Positions 8,231-15,930 of a stretch of 64,000 bases of DNA are shown here, piece after piece (positions within the stretch are counted from its first letter, which is position 1; each line of letters starts with the position of its first letter). The notes under the pieces were generated by a model, which saw only the letters and a program-made list of their open reading frames with translations, did not search any database and was not told the origin of the DNA. Both the position numbers and the translations under genes were made by a program. Origin of the DNA: Eutrophocola sp965662685 (GTDB lineage: Bacteria > Pseudomonadota > Gammaproteobacteria > Pseudomonadales > Pseudohongiellaceae); NCBI GenBank assembly GCA_965662685.1, contig CBFIIQ010000009.1, positions 1-64,000 of the forward strand, read 5' to 3'.

Positions 8231-9231
8231 TGTTACGCGTAGCAATCAATGGTTTTGGACGAATCGGCCGGGCTGTCTTTCGCATCCTGGAAAGCCATCC
8301 GGATATCCAGGTGGTGGCAATCAATGATCTCTTCGATCCGGCAGCCCTCAAATACCTGCTGACCTACGATACTGTCATGGGACGTTTCAAGGGCGGTATT
8401 ACCATGGATGACAGCAGGCTTATCACGTCGCATACCGAAGCGGCCATGCTGGCGGTAAAAAATCCGTCCGATTTGCCATGGGAAGAGCTCGATATTGGTG
8501 TAGTGGTGGAGGCGACTGGCGTATTTCGCACCCGCGCGCAACTTGAGCAGCACCTTGCTGCCGGAGCCAGGCGTGTGGTGCTGACAGTGCCGGCCAAAGA
8601 TGCCATTGATTACACGGTGGTTCTCGGCGTAAATGATGCCGGACTGAAACCTGAACACCGAATTGTCTCCAATGCCAGTTGCACCACCAATTGCCTGGCA
8701 CCCATGGTCAAGGTATTACATGATGCCTTTGGGGTCAGGGAAGGCGTCATCAATACCGTGCATGCCTATACCAATGACCAGCGCCTGGCTGACGTGCCGC
8801 ATTCAGACTGGCGCCGTTCACGTGCAGCGGCAGAAAATATCATCCCTACCTCAACCGGCGCCGCGAAAGCGGTGGGTATGGTACTACCGGAACTGAAGGG
8901 CAAGCTTGATGGAATCGCTTCACGTGTGCCACTACCCGACGGCTCTGTAGTAGATCTGGTGGCTGAACTTGCGTCTGACGTCAGTGTCGAGGATATCCAT
9001 GCAAGTGTAAAAGAAGCCGCTAAGGGGTCCATGAAGAACATCCTGCAATTTACTCACACTCCCCTGGTATCCACCGATATCATTGGCAACCCCCACTCGT
9101 CTATTTACGATGCCACCTTTACCCAGGTAACCGGAGGGCGTTACATCAAGACGCTGAACTGGTATGACAACGAATGGGGTTACTCCTGCCGTGTCTGTGA
9201 CTTGCTGGAACGTATGTCGGCGCTACGCTGA
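8230..9231 (+). CDS. gap: Glyceraldehyde-3-phosphate dehydrogenase, type I
   Basis: This enzyme oxidises glyceraldehyde 3-phosphate to 1,3-bisphosphoglycerate with NAD. The 333-residue sequence is canonical: INGFGRIGR at the N-terminus, SNASCTTNCLAP with the catalytic C151, H178 in NTVHAYTNDQ, the STGAAKAVG phosphate site and NWYDNEWGYS near the C-terminus. D33 after the second Rossmann strand favours NAD over NADP. It begins on the last base of the stop codon of the degenerate paralogue, so the two are translationally coupled and probably made in comparable amounts. The substrate is a direct product of the phosphoketolase encoded by the divergent operon. Confidence 0.97.
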   Translation: MLRVAINGFGRIGRAVFRILESHPDIQVVAINDLFDPAALKYLLTYDTVMGRFKGGITMDDSRLITSHTEAAMLAVKNPSDLPWEELDIGVVVEATGVFRTRAQLEQHLAAGARRVVLTVPAKDAIDYTVVLGVNDAGLKPEHRIVSNASCTTNCLAPMVKVLHDAFGVREGVINTVHAYTNDQRLADVPHSDWRRSRAAAENIIPTSTGAAKAVGMVLPELKGKLDGIASRVPLPDGSVVDLVAELASDVSVEDIHASVKEAAKGSMKNILQFTHTPLVSTDIIGNPHSSIYDATFTQVTGGRYIKTLNWYDNEWGYSCRVCDLLERMSALR

Positions 9232-9388
9232 CAGGTCATCCTGGAATATGGTCGGCGTCGTTGAATATGGCGATAACCTGCCCGGGGCAACCAGCGCCGG
9301 GAACACAAAAGAATCTGATTAACCTCAACAGCAAGGGTTATGGTGCCAAGAGAATTTTTCCTGGCTACAGTGATGTTGTTGGTCAAAA

Positions 9389-9402
9389 TTGACCCAGGTC
9401 AA
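9389..9402 (+). promoter_or_regulatory. FNR-like box upstream of the hibernation factor gene
   Basis: TTGACCCAGGTCAA is a symmetric TTGAC-N4-GTCAA site in the 288-bp gap before the hibernation factor gene. The usual TAnnnT hexamer 28.5 bp from the centre is not clear here (only TAAAAA, one base further). The box may act at a different position, or as a repressor site. Confidence 0.5.
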
Positions 9403-9522
9403 CATCCTGCACCTTGCCAGCGGCTAAAAAAAGACCATGGATAATCTGGAAAAAGGGGGAGCAATTTATAGTGCTCCTGCAGTCAATGAGAAAGCGTCGC
9501 CACTAATGGCGTTGGAGATATG

Positions 9523-10089
9523 ATGCAAAGTCCTCTCGAAATATGCTGGCACCATGTCGATAAATCTGAGGCGCTGGAAACCCGTATTCGAGAACATGTA
9601 GAGAAACTTGAATCCAGCTACGACGGTATCATCAGTTGTCGGGTAAGTGTTGAGCGGCCCCATGGCCGGCATCATCAGGGAAATCTTTATAGTCTGCATA
9701 TTGAAATAAAAGTGCCCGGCAGGGAAATCGTGGTCAAACGGGATCCTGCCGAGCATCATGCCCATGAAGATATCTATGTAAGTCTACGCGATGCCTTTGA
9801 TGCCGCCAGGCGGCAACTGGAGGATTACGCAGGTAAACGTCGCGGGCAGACCAAGCAGCATGACAAGGAAGTCCTGCACAAGGCAAAGGTGCTGAGAGTG
9901 TTGCCTGAAGAAAGCTATGGTTTTCTTCAGGCAGCAGATGACCGGCAAATCTATTTTTCTGCAAACGCCGTTGTCGGCTTGCCTTTTAGCCATTTACGCG
10001 AAGGTATGGAAGTTAGTTATATTGAGGAAATGGGTCAAGAGGGGCCGCAGGCGGTTCGTATTTTGACGGGGAAGCATGCCGCAGTCTAA
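9523..10089 (+). CDS. Ribosome hibernation factor (HPF/RaiA) with C-terminal cold-shock domain
   Basis: The first roughly 100 of 188 residues match the HPF/RaiA fold that binds the 30S decoding centre and silences ribosomes in resting cells; LEICWHHVDKSEALETRI and the basic VKRDPAEHHAHEDIYVSLRDAFDAA-type region are typical. The segment from about residue 120 (VLRVLPEESYGFLQ, IYFSANAVVG) is a cold-shock/OB domain instead of the dimerisation domain of long HPF. The fusion suggests ribosome binding combined with RNA binding. The ATG at 9523 is preferred to 9520 because GGAG lies five bases upstream. An FNR-like box lies 120 bp upstream. A stand-alone cold-shock-like paralogue is encoded at 54341. 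Confidence 0.9.
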   Translation: MQSPLEICWHHVDKSEALETRIREHVEKLESSYDGIISCRVSVERPHGRHHQGNLYSLHIEIKVPGREIVVKRDPAEHHAHEDIYVSLRDAFDAARRQLEDYAGKRRGQTKQHDKEVLHKAKVLRVLPEESYGFLQAADDRQIYFSANAVVGLPFSHLREGMEVSYIEEMGQEGPQAVRILTGKHAAV

Positions 10090-10212
10090 CAGGACACTCA
10101 TGGCGGCATTAATAGATTTGCTTGATATCCTGATTAAACATTAGACGACTAACCCTCTTTTTTCCGCTGGCAAATTCACGCCTGTAAGAGAGTAAGCGAA
10201 TTTCCTTACAGT

Positions 10213-11184
10213 TTAATGTTCCAGGGCGAGTGCAAAATATGCGGCAGTCCTGAGGCGCCATTTTTCCTTGTTGCTCACCTGCGGATCATCCAGGTGCCAG
10301 GCGGCGAAGCGGGCGCGGGTACAGGCATTAAGACTTTTGAAAAGGGGCGGTAGTAGACCAGGGTAATTGTCACCGGTCACAGACTTGTAGGTCTCAAAAA
10401 AAATATCCGCGGCTTCAGGATGGTTAAGAATTCGGCATTCGATCCACAGATACGATAATTCATCAACTGGATCGGTAATACGCAAGTCCCGGGTTTCCAG
10501 CCGATCTATGATCAACGGGGGTGATGTAAGGCAGATATGTTCCGCTTTCAGATCACCATGGCCATCAATAATATGGCCGCCCCTGGCGCGGTTTTTTAAC
10601 AATCCTGCACAAGTCTGCAGGCGCAGAACCTGGTTGCCATGCACGGCATCAACCTGTGCCTGATCCAGTCCATAGCGGCGTGTTGATAACACCTGATAGT
10701 TCTGCATAACCCTGGCATTGAGGCTTTCAAAATAAGCCCGGGGCGTAAGTGTTACCCGCTTTGCCGATCGATAGAATTTTGCCAGTTTGTATGCCGCCTG
10801 ATGCAGCAGGGTTTTGCTGTAGGTTCCTGTCTTGAGGATATTATCCAGCATCAATTTATGTGGCAGGCGTTTCATTTTTAACAGCCACTCGCGTGTGGCC
10901 GAATCCGGCGCATATTGTGCCAGGTATAATTTATTCTCTTTGTCTTTGCTCAAAGCGACAACTCCCAGATATACCCCCTGCGCCAGCTCCCGGTTGGCAA
11001 TTAGTTCTCTATTCGCACTCTGCTTTCTGGCTGCGAGACTGGTCAGGTCAAGAAACGGCAGTTTTACCGGCTTCTTCATTTTATAGGCATGTTCACTGGT
11101 CAGGAAAACCCAGGATAGGTGACTTTCAATGGCGTCAATCATTCCATTATAGGCTGGGTAAGATGAAGCCTGTTTAAGAAACAT
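10213..11184 (-). CDS. COG2187 aminoglycoside-phosphotransferase-like protein, single domain
   Basis: This 323-residue protein matches the N-terminal half of COG2187 proteins, which have the protein-kinase-like APH fold. The segment SHLSWVFLTSEHAYKMKKPVKLPFLDLT is family-like, and GHGDLKAEHICL contains the HGD catalytic-loop motif. The substrate is unknown. The C-terminal P-loop domain found in the paralogue at 25672 is absent. The start is placed at ATG 11184 because GGAGG lies eight bases upstream and the predicted promoter starts transcription near 11262, which excludes the longer in-frame start at 11262. A divergent GYD gene shares the intergenic region, and each has its own FNR-like box. 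Confidence 0.75.
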   Translation of the reverse strand: MFLKQASSYPAYNGMIDAIESHLSWVFLTSEHAYKMKKPVKLPFLDLTSLAARKQSANRELIANRELAQGVYLGVVALSKDKENKLYLAQYAPDSATREWLLKMKRLPHKLMLDNILKTGTYSKTLLHQAAYKLAKFYRSAKRVTLTPRAYFESLNARVMQNYQVLSTRRYGLDQAQVDAVHGNQVLRLQTCAGLLKNRARGGHIIDGHGDLKAEHICLTSPPLIIDRLETRDLRITDPVDELSYLWIECRILNHPEAADIFFETYKSVTGDNYPGLLPPLFKSLNACTRARFAAWHLDDPQVSNKEKWRLRTAAYFALALEH

Positions 11185-11268
11185 GATGTTTTCCTCCAGA
11201 TCCAGCCATTGCGTGTCGACGATTGGGGAAGCCGGTGCAGATGTAGCCGCGGTAATTATCATGTCTGG

Positions 11269-11309
11269 ATACTAGGGGGCAGTGCAGCTTCAATCCTGAT
11301 ACAGGTCAA
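11269..11309 (-). promoter_or_regulatory. FNR-like class II promoter for the COG2187 gene
   Basis: The box CTGATACAGGTCAA (11296-11309) is followed leftward by TAGTAT at 11274-11269, starting 28.5 bp from the centre. This near-consensus -10 predicts a start close to 11262 and supports translation from the ATG at 11184. Confidence 0.6.
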
Positions 11310-11343
11310 TTTTATTGTTGGCCGCACAGGGACTTCCTGATAA

Positions 11344-11384
11344 TTGCGCTGAGTCAAATTCCTGCATGCAAAGATAGTTAGTCT
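11344..11384 (+). promoter_or_regulatory. FNR-like class II promoter for the GYD gene
   Basis: The box TTGCGCTGAGTCAA (11344-11357) has one intact half-site and one degenerate half-site. TAGTCT at 11379-11384 starts 28.5 bp from the centre. Transcription would begin near 11391, about 28 bases before the GYD start codon. Confidence 0.5.
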
Positions 11385-11418
11385 GTCAATTTTATCGAGC
11401 ATAAAACAGGAGTTAGCC

Positions 11419-11736
11419 ATGCAGACATTTATCATGTTGACCCGTCTTGTAAGCGAGGAGGTCAATCCCTCTTTCAATATTCAGGCCAAGGAAATAACCG
11501 TCAAGGAGAAGGTGGCCAGGTATTGCCCTGATGTTGAGTGGGTGAATGATTACGCAATTCTTGGCCCCTGGGATTATCTGGATGTAATCCGTGCTCCCGA
11601 TATGGAGGCTGCCATGCAGGCATCGGCCCTGGTTCGTTATTACGGTGGATGTCACACCGAAATATGGCCGGCAGTGTCCTGGGACAAGTTCAGGAGCGGA
11701 TTGCAGGAACTGGTCCAGGTCATGGAGAAAGACTGA
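11419..11736 (+). CDS. GYD-domain protein
   Basis: This 105-residue protein matches the GYD family of small alpha/beta ferredoxin-like proteins: FIMLTRLVSEEV at the N-terminus, then ILGPWDYLDVIRAPD and AMQASALVRYYGG. Their biochemical role is not established. There is no signal peptide, so it is probably cytoplasmic. The AUG follows AGGAG (11409 region) in a short leader behind an FNR-like promoter. The small helical gene at 11787 follows on the same strand and may be cotranscribed. Confidence 0.75.
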   Translation: MQTFIMLTRLVSEEVNPSFNIQAKEITVKEKVARYCPDVEWVNDYAILGPWDYLDVIRAPDMEAAMQASALVRYYGGCHTEIWPAVSWDKFRSGLQELVQVMEKD

Positions 11737-11786
11737 AACTTATAATTTTTCATGGTGTAAAACAACGTAGCAAATATTTCACGGGT

Positions 11787-12188
11787 ATGATTATGTTCCG
11801 GATATCAAGGGAAGAGCGAATACAAAAAGTCCTGGCGGACTATGCTGATAAATACGACCTGAGCGAGAACAGCAGGAAAACATTAAATGAGTTAACAGAT
11901 TGGCTGAGCAGAATGAAAGAGGAATCACGTGAAGAATGGCCTCATGAGGATTTTTTTGAATTACTGCTCGGCGAGCAGGAGTTTGACAAGGAGTTGGCCA
12001 TCAAGGAGGTCCTGGATAAACTACGTACTTTTCAGGAGTTTGTCATAACCCTGGTGGATAAACTGGCCATGTTTCATGCTTCGTTGAGCGCTGAGCAAAA
12101 AAGTCGAATTCGAGAAGAGTTCGGAAAACGTGGGACAAAACGGCACAGGTGGCAGAATCGGCGCAGAAGGCAGCAGCCCGATGCCTGA
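11787..12188 (+). CDS. Hypothetical charged helical protein
   Basis: I do not recognise a characterised family with confidence. The 133 residues are highly charged and mostly helical, ending in a basic tail rich in arginine and glutamine. The segment FHASLSAEQKSRIREEF resembles the LTxxQ repeat of Spy/CpxP-like proteins, but no signal peptide is present, so a periplasmic role is not supported. A longer frame begins at 11649, but its first 46 residues overlap the GYD gene in another frame. The ATG at 11787 fits better, although its ribosome site is weak. It follows the GYD gene by 50 bp. Confidence 0.5.
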   Translation: MIMFRISREERIQKVLADYADKYDLSENSRKTLNELTDWLSRMKEESREEWPHEDFFELLLGEQEFDKELAIKEVLDKLRTFQEFVITLVDKLAMFHASLSAEQKSRIREEFGKRGTKRHRWQNRRRRQQPDA

Positions 12189-12367
12189 CATGCCCGGCAT
12201 GTGGTCTTTGCAACGAAAACGCCCGAGGCCTGATACGTTCAGCCGGGCTAACAGATAAAACATCGCAGTTTTCATGGCAGGCTATTATTAATCTTCTCTT
12301 CTATTTATTTTATTGCAAATAATTGCGGATGATTGCAGGCAGACTTTACTAAACTATTATTGCTGAA

Positions 12368-12973
12368 TCACAGTTGTTCATAAAATTCTGCCGCCGCCTG
12401 ACGTGCTTCTTCGACTGATTCAAAGTCGGTATTTTTCCATTCCGCCACGTCGTTTTTGAACACGTTTGCCTGCCACAGGCCAGTATCGGGATCTTCTGAA
12501 TATTCCACGTACCAGGCTCCGTTAAGCATTTCACGAAATATACCGTTTGGTTGTTCGATTAACGTACTTGTTCCTGCTGACAGCGCATCCGCTTCATCCG
12601 CTTTACCGATTGTCTCTTCTGCCATATAGCCCTCACTGTTATCGTAAATATTTTCCTCGTCATTGCTTTCCTTCTCCGGTTTGTGAATTTCCTGCAGAGG
12701 TTCCTCCCAGTCCGCGTCACTTGTGTCGGTAATTTCTGTGCCCAAATCTTCCACGTTACTGATGTCCAGACCGCCACTCCAGTTATCCGGTTCTTCGCTC
12801 AATTCAATGTCCAGCCCCTGCCATCCCGTGAAGGAAAATTCTTCGAGGTCACCGTCGAAATGCTGCACTTCAATGCCATCATTTTTCCTGTCAATGGCTG
12901 TCACATAAAACTGTGGTCCTTTGTCAGTATGCCGGTACCACTGGTCGACCCTGGGATCTAGTTCGTTGGACAT
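12368..12973 (-). CDS. DUF6763-like acidic protein
   Basis: The N-terminal 75 residues (DPRVDQWYRHTDKGPQFYV, IEVQHFDGDLEEF) look like the small DUF6763 family found mainly in gammaproteobacteria; no function is known. They are followed by a long acidic, low-complexity linker (about 75-145). A C-terminal segment of about 50 residues contains NGAWYVEYSEDPDTGLWQA-type aromatic motifs. The two-part layout is longer than the usual family member. It is strongly acidic and has no membrane segment. It is divergent from the redox membrane gene at 13193, and each has its own FNR-like promoter in the 219-bp gap. Confidence 0.6.
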   Translation of the reverse strand: MSNELDPRVDQWYRHTDKGPQFYVTAIDRKNDGIEVQHFDGDLEEFSFTGWQGLDIELSEEPDNWSGGLDISNVEDLGTEITDTSDADWEEPLQEIHKPEKESNDEENIYDNSEGYMAEETIGKADEADALSAGTSTLIEQPNGIFREMLNGAWYVEYSEDPDTGLWQANVFKNDVAEWKNTDFESVEEARQAAAEFYEQL

Positions 12974-13002
12974 GCTGTTTTCCCGGTTTGATAATTTTCA
13001 GT

Positions 13003-13043
13003 AGTGTATGAAGCAGATAGTGTGAAATATTGATGCCCGTCAA
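13003..13043 (-). promoter_or_regulatory. FNR-like class II promoter for the DUF6763-like gene
   Basis: The box TTGATGCCCGTCAA (13030-13043) matches both half-sites. TACACT at 13008-13003 starts 28.5 bp leftward of the centre. The same hexamer at the same spacing occurs at the N-ATPase promoter (37168). Confidence 0.65.
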
Positions 13044-13076
13044 TTTCCTGGTTTTGGGAATATCGGATCTGGATTA

Positions 13077-13117
13077 CTGACCTGGATCAATTCACCGGAA
13101 TAGAGCCGGTTTATTCT
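13077..13117 (+). promoter_or_regulatory. FNR-like class II promoter for the redox membrane gene
   Basis: The box CTGACCTGGATCAA (13077-13090) differs from the consensus only at the first base. TATTCT at 13112-13117 starts 28.5 bp from the centre. The leader would be about 68 bases long. Confidence 0.6.
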
Positions 13118-13192
13118 GCTTCAGGAAATAATGTCAGAAAATGAGAAGGTTGGGCTTTTACCTGAATATTTTCATGCAATGTTCGGTTGTCT

Positions 13193-14314
13193 ATGGTTTT
13201 CAAAGCACTCTTGAACGCACTCTTGTTAGTGGTTGTTCTGCTGACACCCGGTTTGGCACTATCTGCCGGACTGGATGAAGACGAGCGTGGAACTCTCCAG
13301 GTATTTTTCCAGGTGGGATGCCCCCACTGTGCAGATGCCAGGGCATACCTGGAAGATTTCTCACAACGCTACCCGAATCTGGAAATTGTCTACCGTATGG
13401 TCGGTAGTGATCCGTCAGCGCGCCAGCAATTAATGCGACTGGCCGAGGCATCAGGCCAGGAAGCAGGTACCCCTGCATTTGCCTTCAATGGGCGGCTGAT
13501 CGTTGGTTTCTCCAGTCCGGAACTGATCGACCCCTATCTCTCGGCGCTGGTGGAGCGTCGGGAAATAACGCCGAACACTGTGGCAACGGGAATCTTCGGA
13601 ACGTTGTCCATTGACAGGCTGGGTTTGCCGCTTTTTACCCTGGCCATCGGCCTGCTCGACGGTTTCAATCCGTGTGCCATGTGGGTTCTGCTGTTCCTCC
13701 TGTCGATGCTGGTCCATCTTCATGATCGAAAACGCATGGCGTTGATCGCAGGTGTTTTTGTTCTGGCGAGCGCGGCGGTTTACTATGTTTTCATGGCAGC
13801 CTGGCTGAATTTTTTTATTATTGTCGGCATGTCGTCGGGGTTACGATTGTTGCTCGGCTTTGTGGCTGTTGCTGTAGCGCTGATTAATATCCGTGATGGA
13901 CTTTTTTCGACTCAAGAATTCACGCTTTCCATACCAACATCGGCCAAGCCCGGTATTTATCGCCGCATTCGGGAAAGTATTCATGCCGATTCATTATGGC
14001 TGGCTATTTTTGCTGTTTCCTCTCTGGCAGTCGTAGTGAATCTGGTTGAACTCCTGTGTACGGCTGGTTTTCCGTCCATTTACACGGCCATCCTCTCCCG
14101 GCAGGGACTTGCGCCTGTTGCATATTATGCCTACCTGGCCCTGTATATCCTCGGCTATATGGCAGATGATTCGATAATGGTGACAATGGCCGTGCTGACT
14201 TTTAGCAGCAAAAAACTTACTGCCGCAGGAGGGCGTTTACTGAAACTGCTCAGTGGCCTGGTCATGCTGCTGCTGGGCTTGGTCCTGTTGATAAAACCTG
14301 AATGGCTTTATTAA
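13193..14314 (+). CDS. Thioredoxin-like plus membrane electron-transfer protein
   Basis: The protein of 373 residues has a signal peptide (about 1-25) and a glutaredoxin/thioredoxin-like domain with the CPHC pair in VFFQVGCPHCADA. A membrane part of about six helices follows from residue 145. Two cysteines in the membrane part, in LLDGFNPCAMWVLLF and in LLCTAGFP, are placed like the redox pair of CcdA/DsbD transporters. It therefore probably carries electrons across the inner membrane to a periplasmic thiol domain in the same chain. The partner is unknown; no cytochrome c maturation or Dsb genes are nearby. TTG at 13187 is an alternative start. An FNR-like promoter suggests a role under low oxygen. 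Confidence 0.75.
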   Translation: MVFKALLNALLLVVVLLTPGLALSAGLDEDERGTLQVFFQVGCPHCADARAYLEDFSQRYPNLEIVYRMVGSDPSARQQLMRLAEASGQEAGTPAFAFNGRLIVGFSSPELIDPYLSALVERREITPNTVATGIFGTLSIDRLGLPLFTLAIGLLDGFNPCAMWVLLFLLSMLVHLHDRKRMALIAGVFVLASAAVYYVFMAAWLNFFIIVGMSSGLRLLLGFVAVAVALINIRDGLFSTQEFTLSIPTSAKPGIYRRIRESIHADSLWLAIFAVSSLAVVVNLVELLCTAGFPSIYTAILSRQGLAPVAYYAYLALYILGYMADDSIMVTMAVLTFSSKKLTAAGGRLLKLLSGLVMLLLGLVLLIKPEWLY

Positions 14315-14364
14315 TTCTGTTGGCTAAAGGCTTTCGGTAGATATAGATTACATATCGGATACAC

Positions 14365-14411
14365 AGAGGGTAGAAGGTAGAGGGTAGAGAGAAGATAGTA
14401 GAGAGTAGAGT
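14365..14411. repeat. Purine-rich GTAGAG low-complexity tract
   Basis: About 47 bp of irregular repeats built from GTAGAG and GTAGAA units, between the redox membrane gene and the candidate small RNA. It has no coding potential that I recognise. Confidence 0.6.
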
Positions 14412-14431
14412 ATGCAAAAAATATTTTATTC

Positions 14432-14611
14432 AAAAAAACAGCACCGGGGTTAAGTGGAAACGATGACATCAGGAATATCATCCCGGCAGATTGATTGACA
14501 GAAGAAACCGGGCCCCGGTGCTGCTTGCAAAATGCTCCCTTTGGCCTGGGAGCAATACTGCCAATACGGGAAAAAAACTTTGCGATACTGCCCGTATTTG
14601 ATTTATCTACA
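14432..14611 (-). ncRNA. Candidate FNR-controlled small RNA
   Basis: This leftward stretch of about 180 bases lacks a plausible gene but has the marks of a small RNA. An FNR-like promoter at 14618-14658 points into it. The RNA can form a hairpin from AATACGGG and CCCGTATT (arms 14591-14598 and 14563-14570). A second hairpin pairs TGCTCCC with GGGAGCA around an 8-base loop (14533-14554). An 11-bp perfect stem then pairs CAGCACCGGGG (14523-14513) with its complement (14449-14439), followed directly by seven U (14438-14432), like a terminator with a long loop. By analogy with E. coli FnrS it could repress targets when oxygen is low. Targets and exact ends are unknown. Confidence 0.45.
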
Positions 14612-14617
14612 CAATTG

Positions 14618-14658
14618 AGGATAGTCAGGTTTGCAACAGGGAAATTGACCGGGATCAA
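14618..14658 (-). promoter_or_regulatory. FNR-like class II promoter with no protein gene
   Basis: The box TTGACCGGGATCAA (14645-14658) matches both half-sites. TATCCT at 14623-14618 starts 28.5 bp leftward; the rightward direction has no -10 hexamer. The predicted start near 14610 leads into the hairpin-rich region without a gene. Confidence 0.6.
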
Positions 14659-14739
14659 TTCCGGTATCGTGGGAAAGCTTGCCGTGATCGGCTGCAAAAC
14701 GGGTTGGACCTGGTGTTGGTGCAGGGATAAGACAAGCAC

Positions 14740-15930
14740 TCACTTGACGTGCCAGCCAATATCCTTATTCAGCCTTTCTACCAGAGCCGCCATTACCGCA
14801 TGAAAGGAGCCGGTTTTCCGGTATACCTCTCTCTGGAAATCGGCACTGCCTCTTGCCGCTACATTCTTTTTAAGATGATCGAAATATTTTTCCAGTTTCA
14901 TTGAACGCATCATGCAGTCAACCATTAGAAGCGAGTCTTCAAAAAGCTCAAGCATGGGCGACGTAGTATCTTTTTTATGATCGTAATAGGTAGCCTGCAG
15001 GCCATAGTGCGCTGCTTTATAATGATTGTCCCGCGCTACCCATTCAGCAATCGGTTCAGACTTGTAGCAGTCGCCATGGTGGCTGTTTTCTCTCAACCAG
15101 GCAACGATAGCCTGTATAAATGCAGCCAGTGCAACAGCATCTGAAACGCAGGGCTGGGCATCCATGACGCGAATTTCCAGGCTGCCCAATTGCGGCCGGG
15201 GTCGAATGTCCCAGTGAATATCGTTTACAGACCTGAATATTCCCGCCTTGCGGGTCACGCAAATAAAACGGGCAAACTCTTCCCAGGATGAAAATGACGG
15301 TGGCATGCCATAACTTCGGGTAGAGGCCAGTATGTGGTGGCGATAAGCGGCATAGTTGGTATCGTAACCGCGCCAGAAAGGCGAATTGGCGGAAACCGCT
15401 ATTAATAGTGGCAGATACCTCTTGATAGCATGCATCAGGTGGATGGCTTCTTCGCCAGTGCGCATACCCAGGTGGACGTGAGTGGCAAATGTTATCTGTG
15501 TATGGCTGGTGAACCCTTCCCTGGCCGCCAGTTCCAGATAGCGCGGCATCGGTGTGATAGATGCCAGTGACCGGTTAAACGGGTGTGAACCAGCACCGCA
15601 CAAAGTCATGCCAAGTTGATGGCAGTGTTTTTGAACATCCAGTACCCGCACGCGCAGTTCCCTGTCCAGCTCTTCGATCGTGCGACAGACAGGTGTGCAG
15701 ATCTCCACGGTGTTTTGAATAAATTCTGGTTTGATGCATTCGTCATCGGGATAGAAATCCATGAGGCGCATGATTCCTTCACTCAAATCAAGGGATTTGC
15801 TATCCAGAAGCTGCATCTCAACTTCCATGCCAATAGTATCAATGCCAGAGGTCTGAAACAGTAACGGTGGGTTTGATACCACGGCTTTTCCATCATGATG
15901 CCTGCTGCTGTTTTTATACGCGTGAATCAT
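14740..15930 (-). CDS. YbdK-family carboxylate-amine ligase
   Basis: The protein (396 residues from ATG 15930) belongs to the glutamate-cysteine ligase type 2 family: GIDTIGMEVEMQLLD, NTVEICTPVC, LCGAGSHPF, THVHLGMRTGEEA and LGSLEIRVMDAQP are characteristic. Such enzymes use ATP to join an amino acid to an amine, often glutamate to cysteine with low activity, and the true substrate here is unknown. The gene overlaps the M20 peptidase upstream by 17 bases, so translation is probably coupled. A longer start at 15981 lies deeper in that gene. The pairing of a peptide-bond-forming ligase with an aminoacyl amidohydrolase suggests making and recycling of one amino-acid conjugate. This is inference. 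Confidence 0.88.
   Translation of the reverse strand: MIHAYKNSSRHHDGKAVVSNPPLLFQTSGIDTIGMEVEMQLLDSKSLDLSEGIMRLMDFYPDDECIKPEFIQNTVEICTPVCRTIEELDRELRVRVLDVQKHCHQLGMTLCGAGSHPFNRSLASITPMPRYLELAAREGFTSHTQITFATHVHLGMRTGEEAIHLMHAIKRYLPLLIAVSANSPFWRGYDTNYAAYRHHILASTRSYGMPPSFSSWEEFARFICVTRKAGIFRSVNDIHWDIRPRPQLGSLEIRVMDAQPCVSDAVALAAFIQAIVAWLRENSHHGDCYKSEPIAEWVARDNHYKAAHYGLQATYYDHKKDTTSPMLELFEDSLLMVDCMMRSMKLEKYFDHLKKNVAARGSADFQREVYRKTGSFHAVMAALVERLNKDIGWHVK

Noticed and set aside
14311..14739. Leftward 142-codon open frame
   Set aside because: The translation is low-complexity and crosses the GTAGAG tract, and most of it coincides with the small-RNA candidate. No family resemblance is seen.
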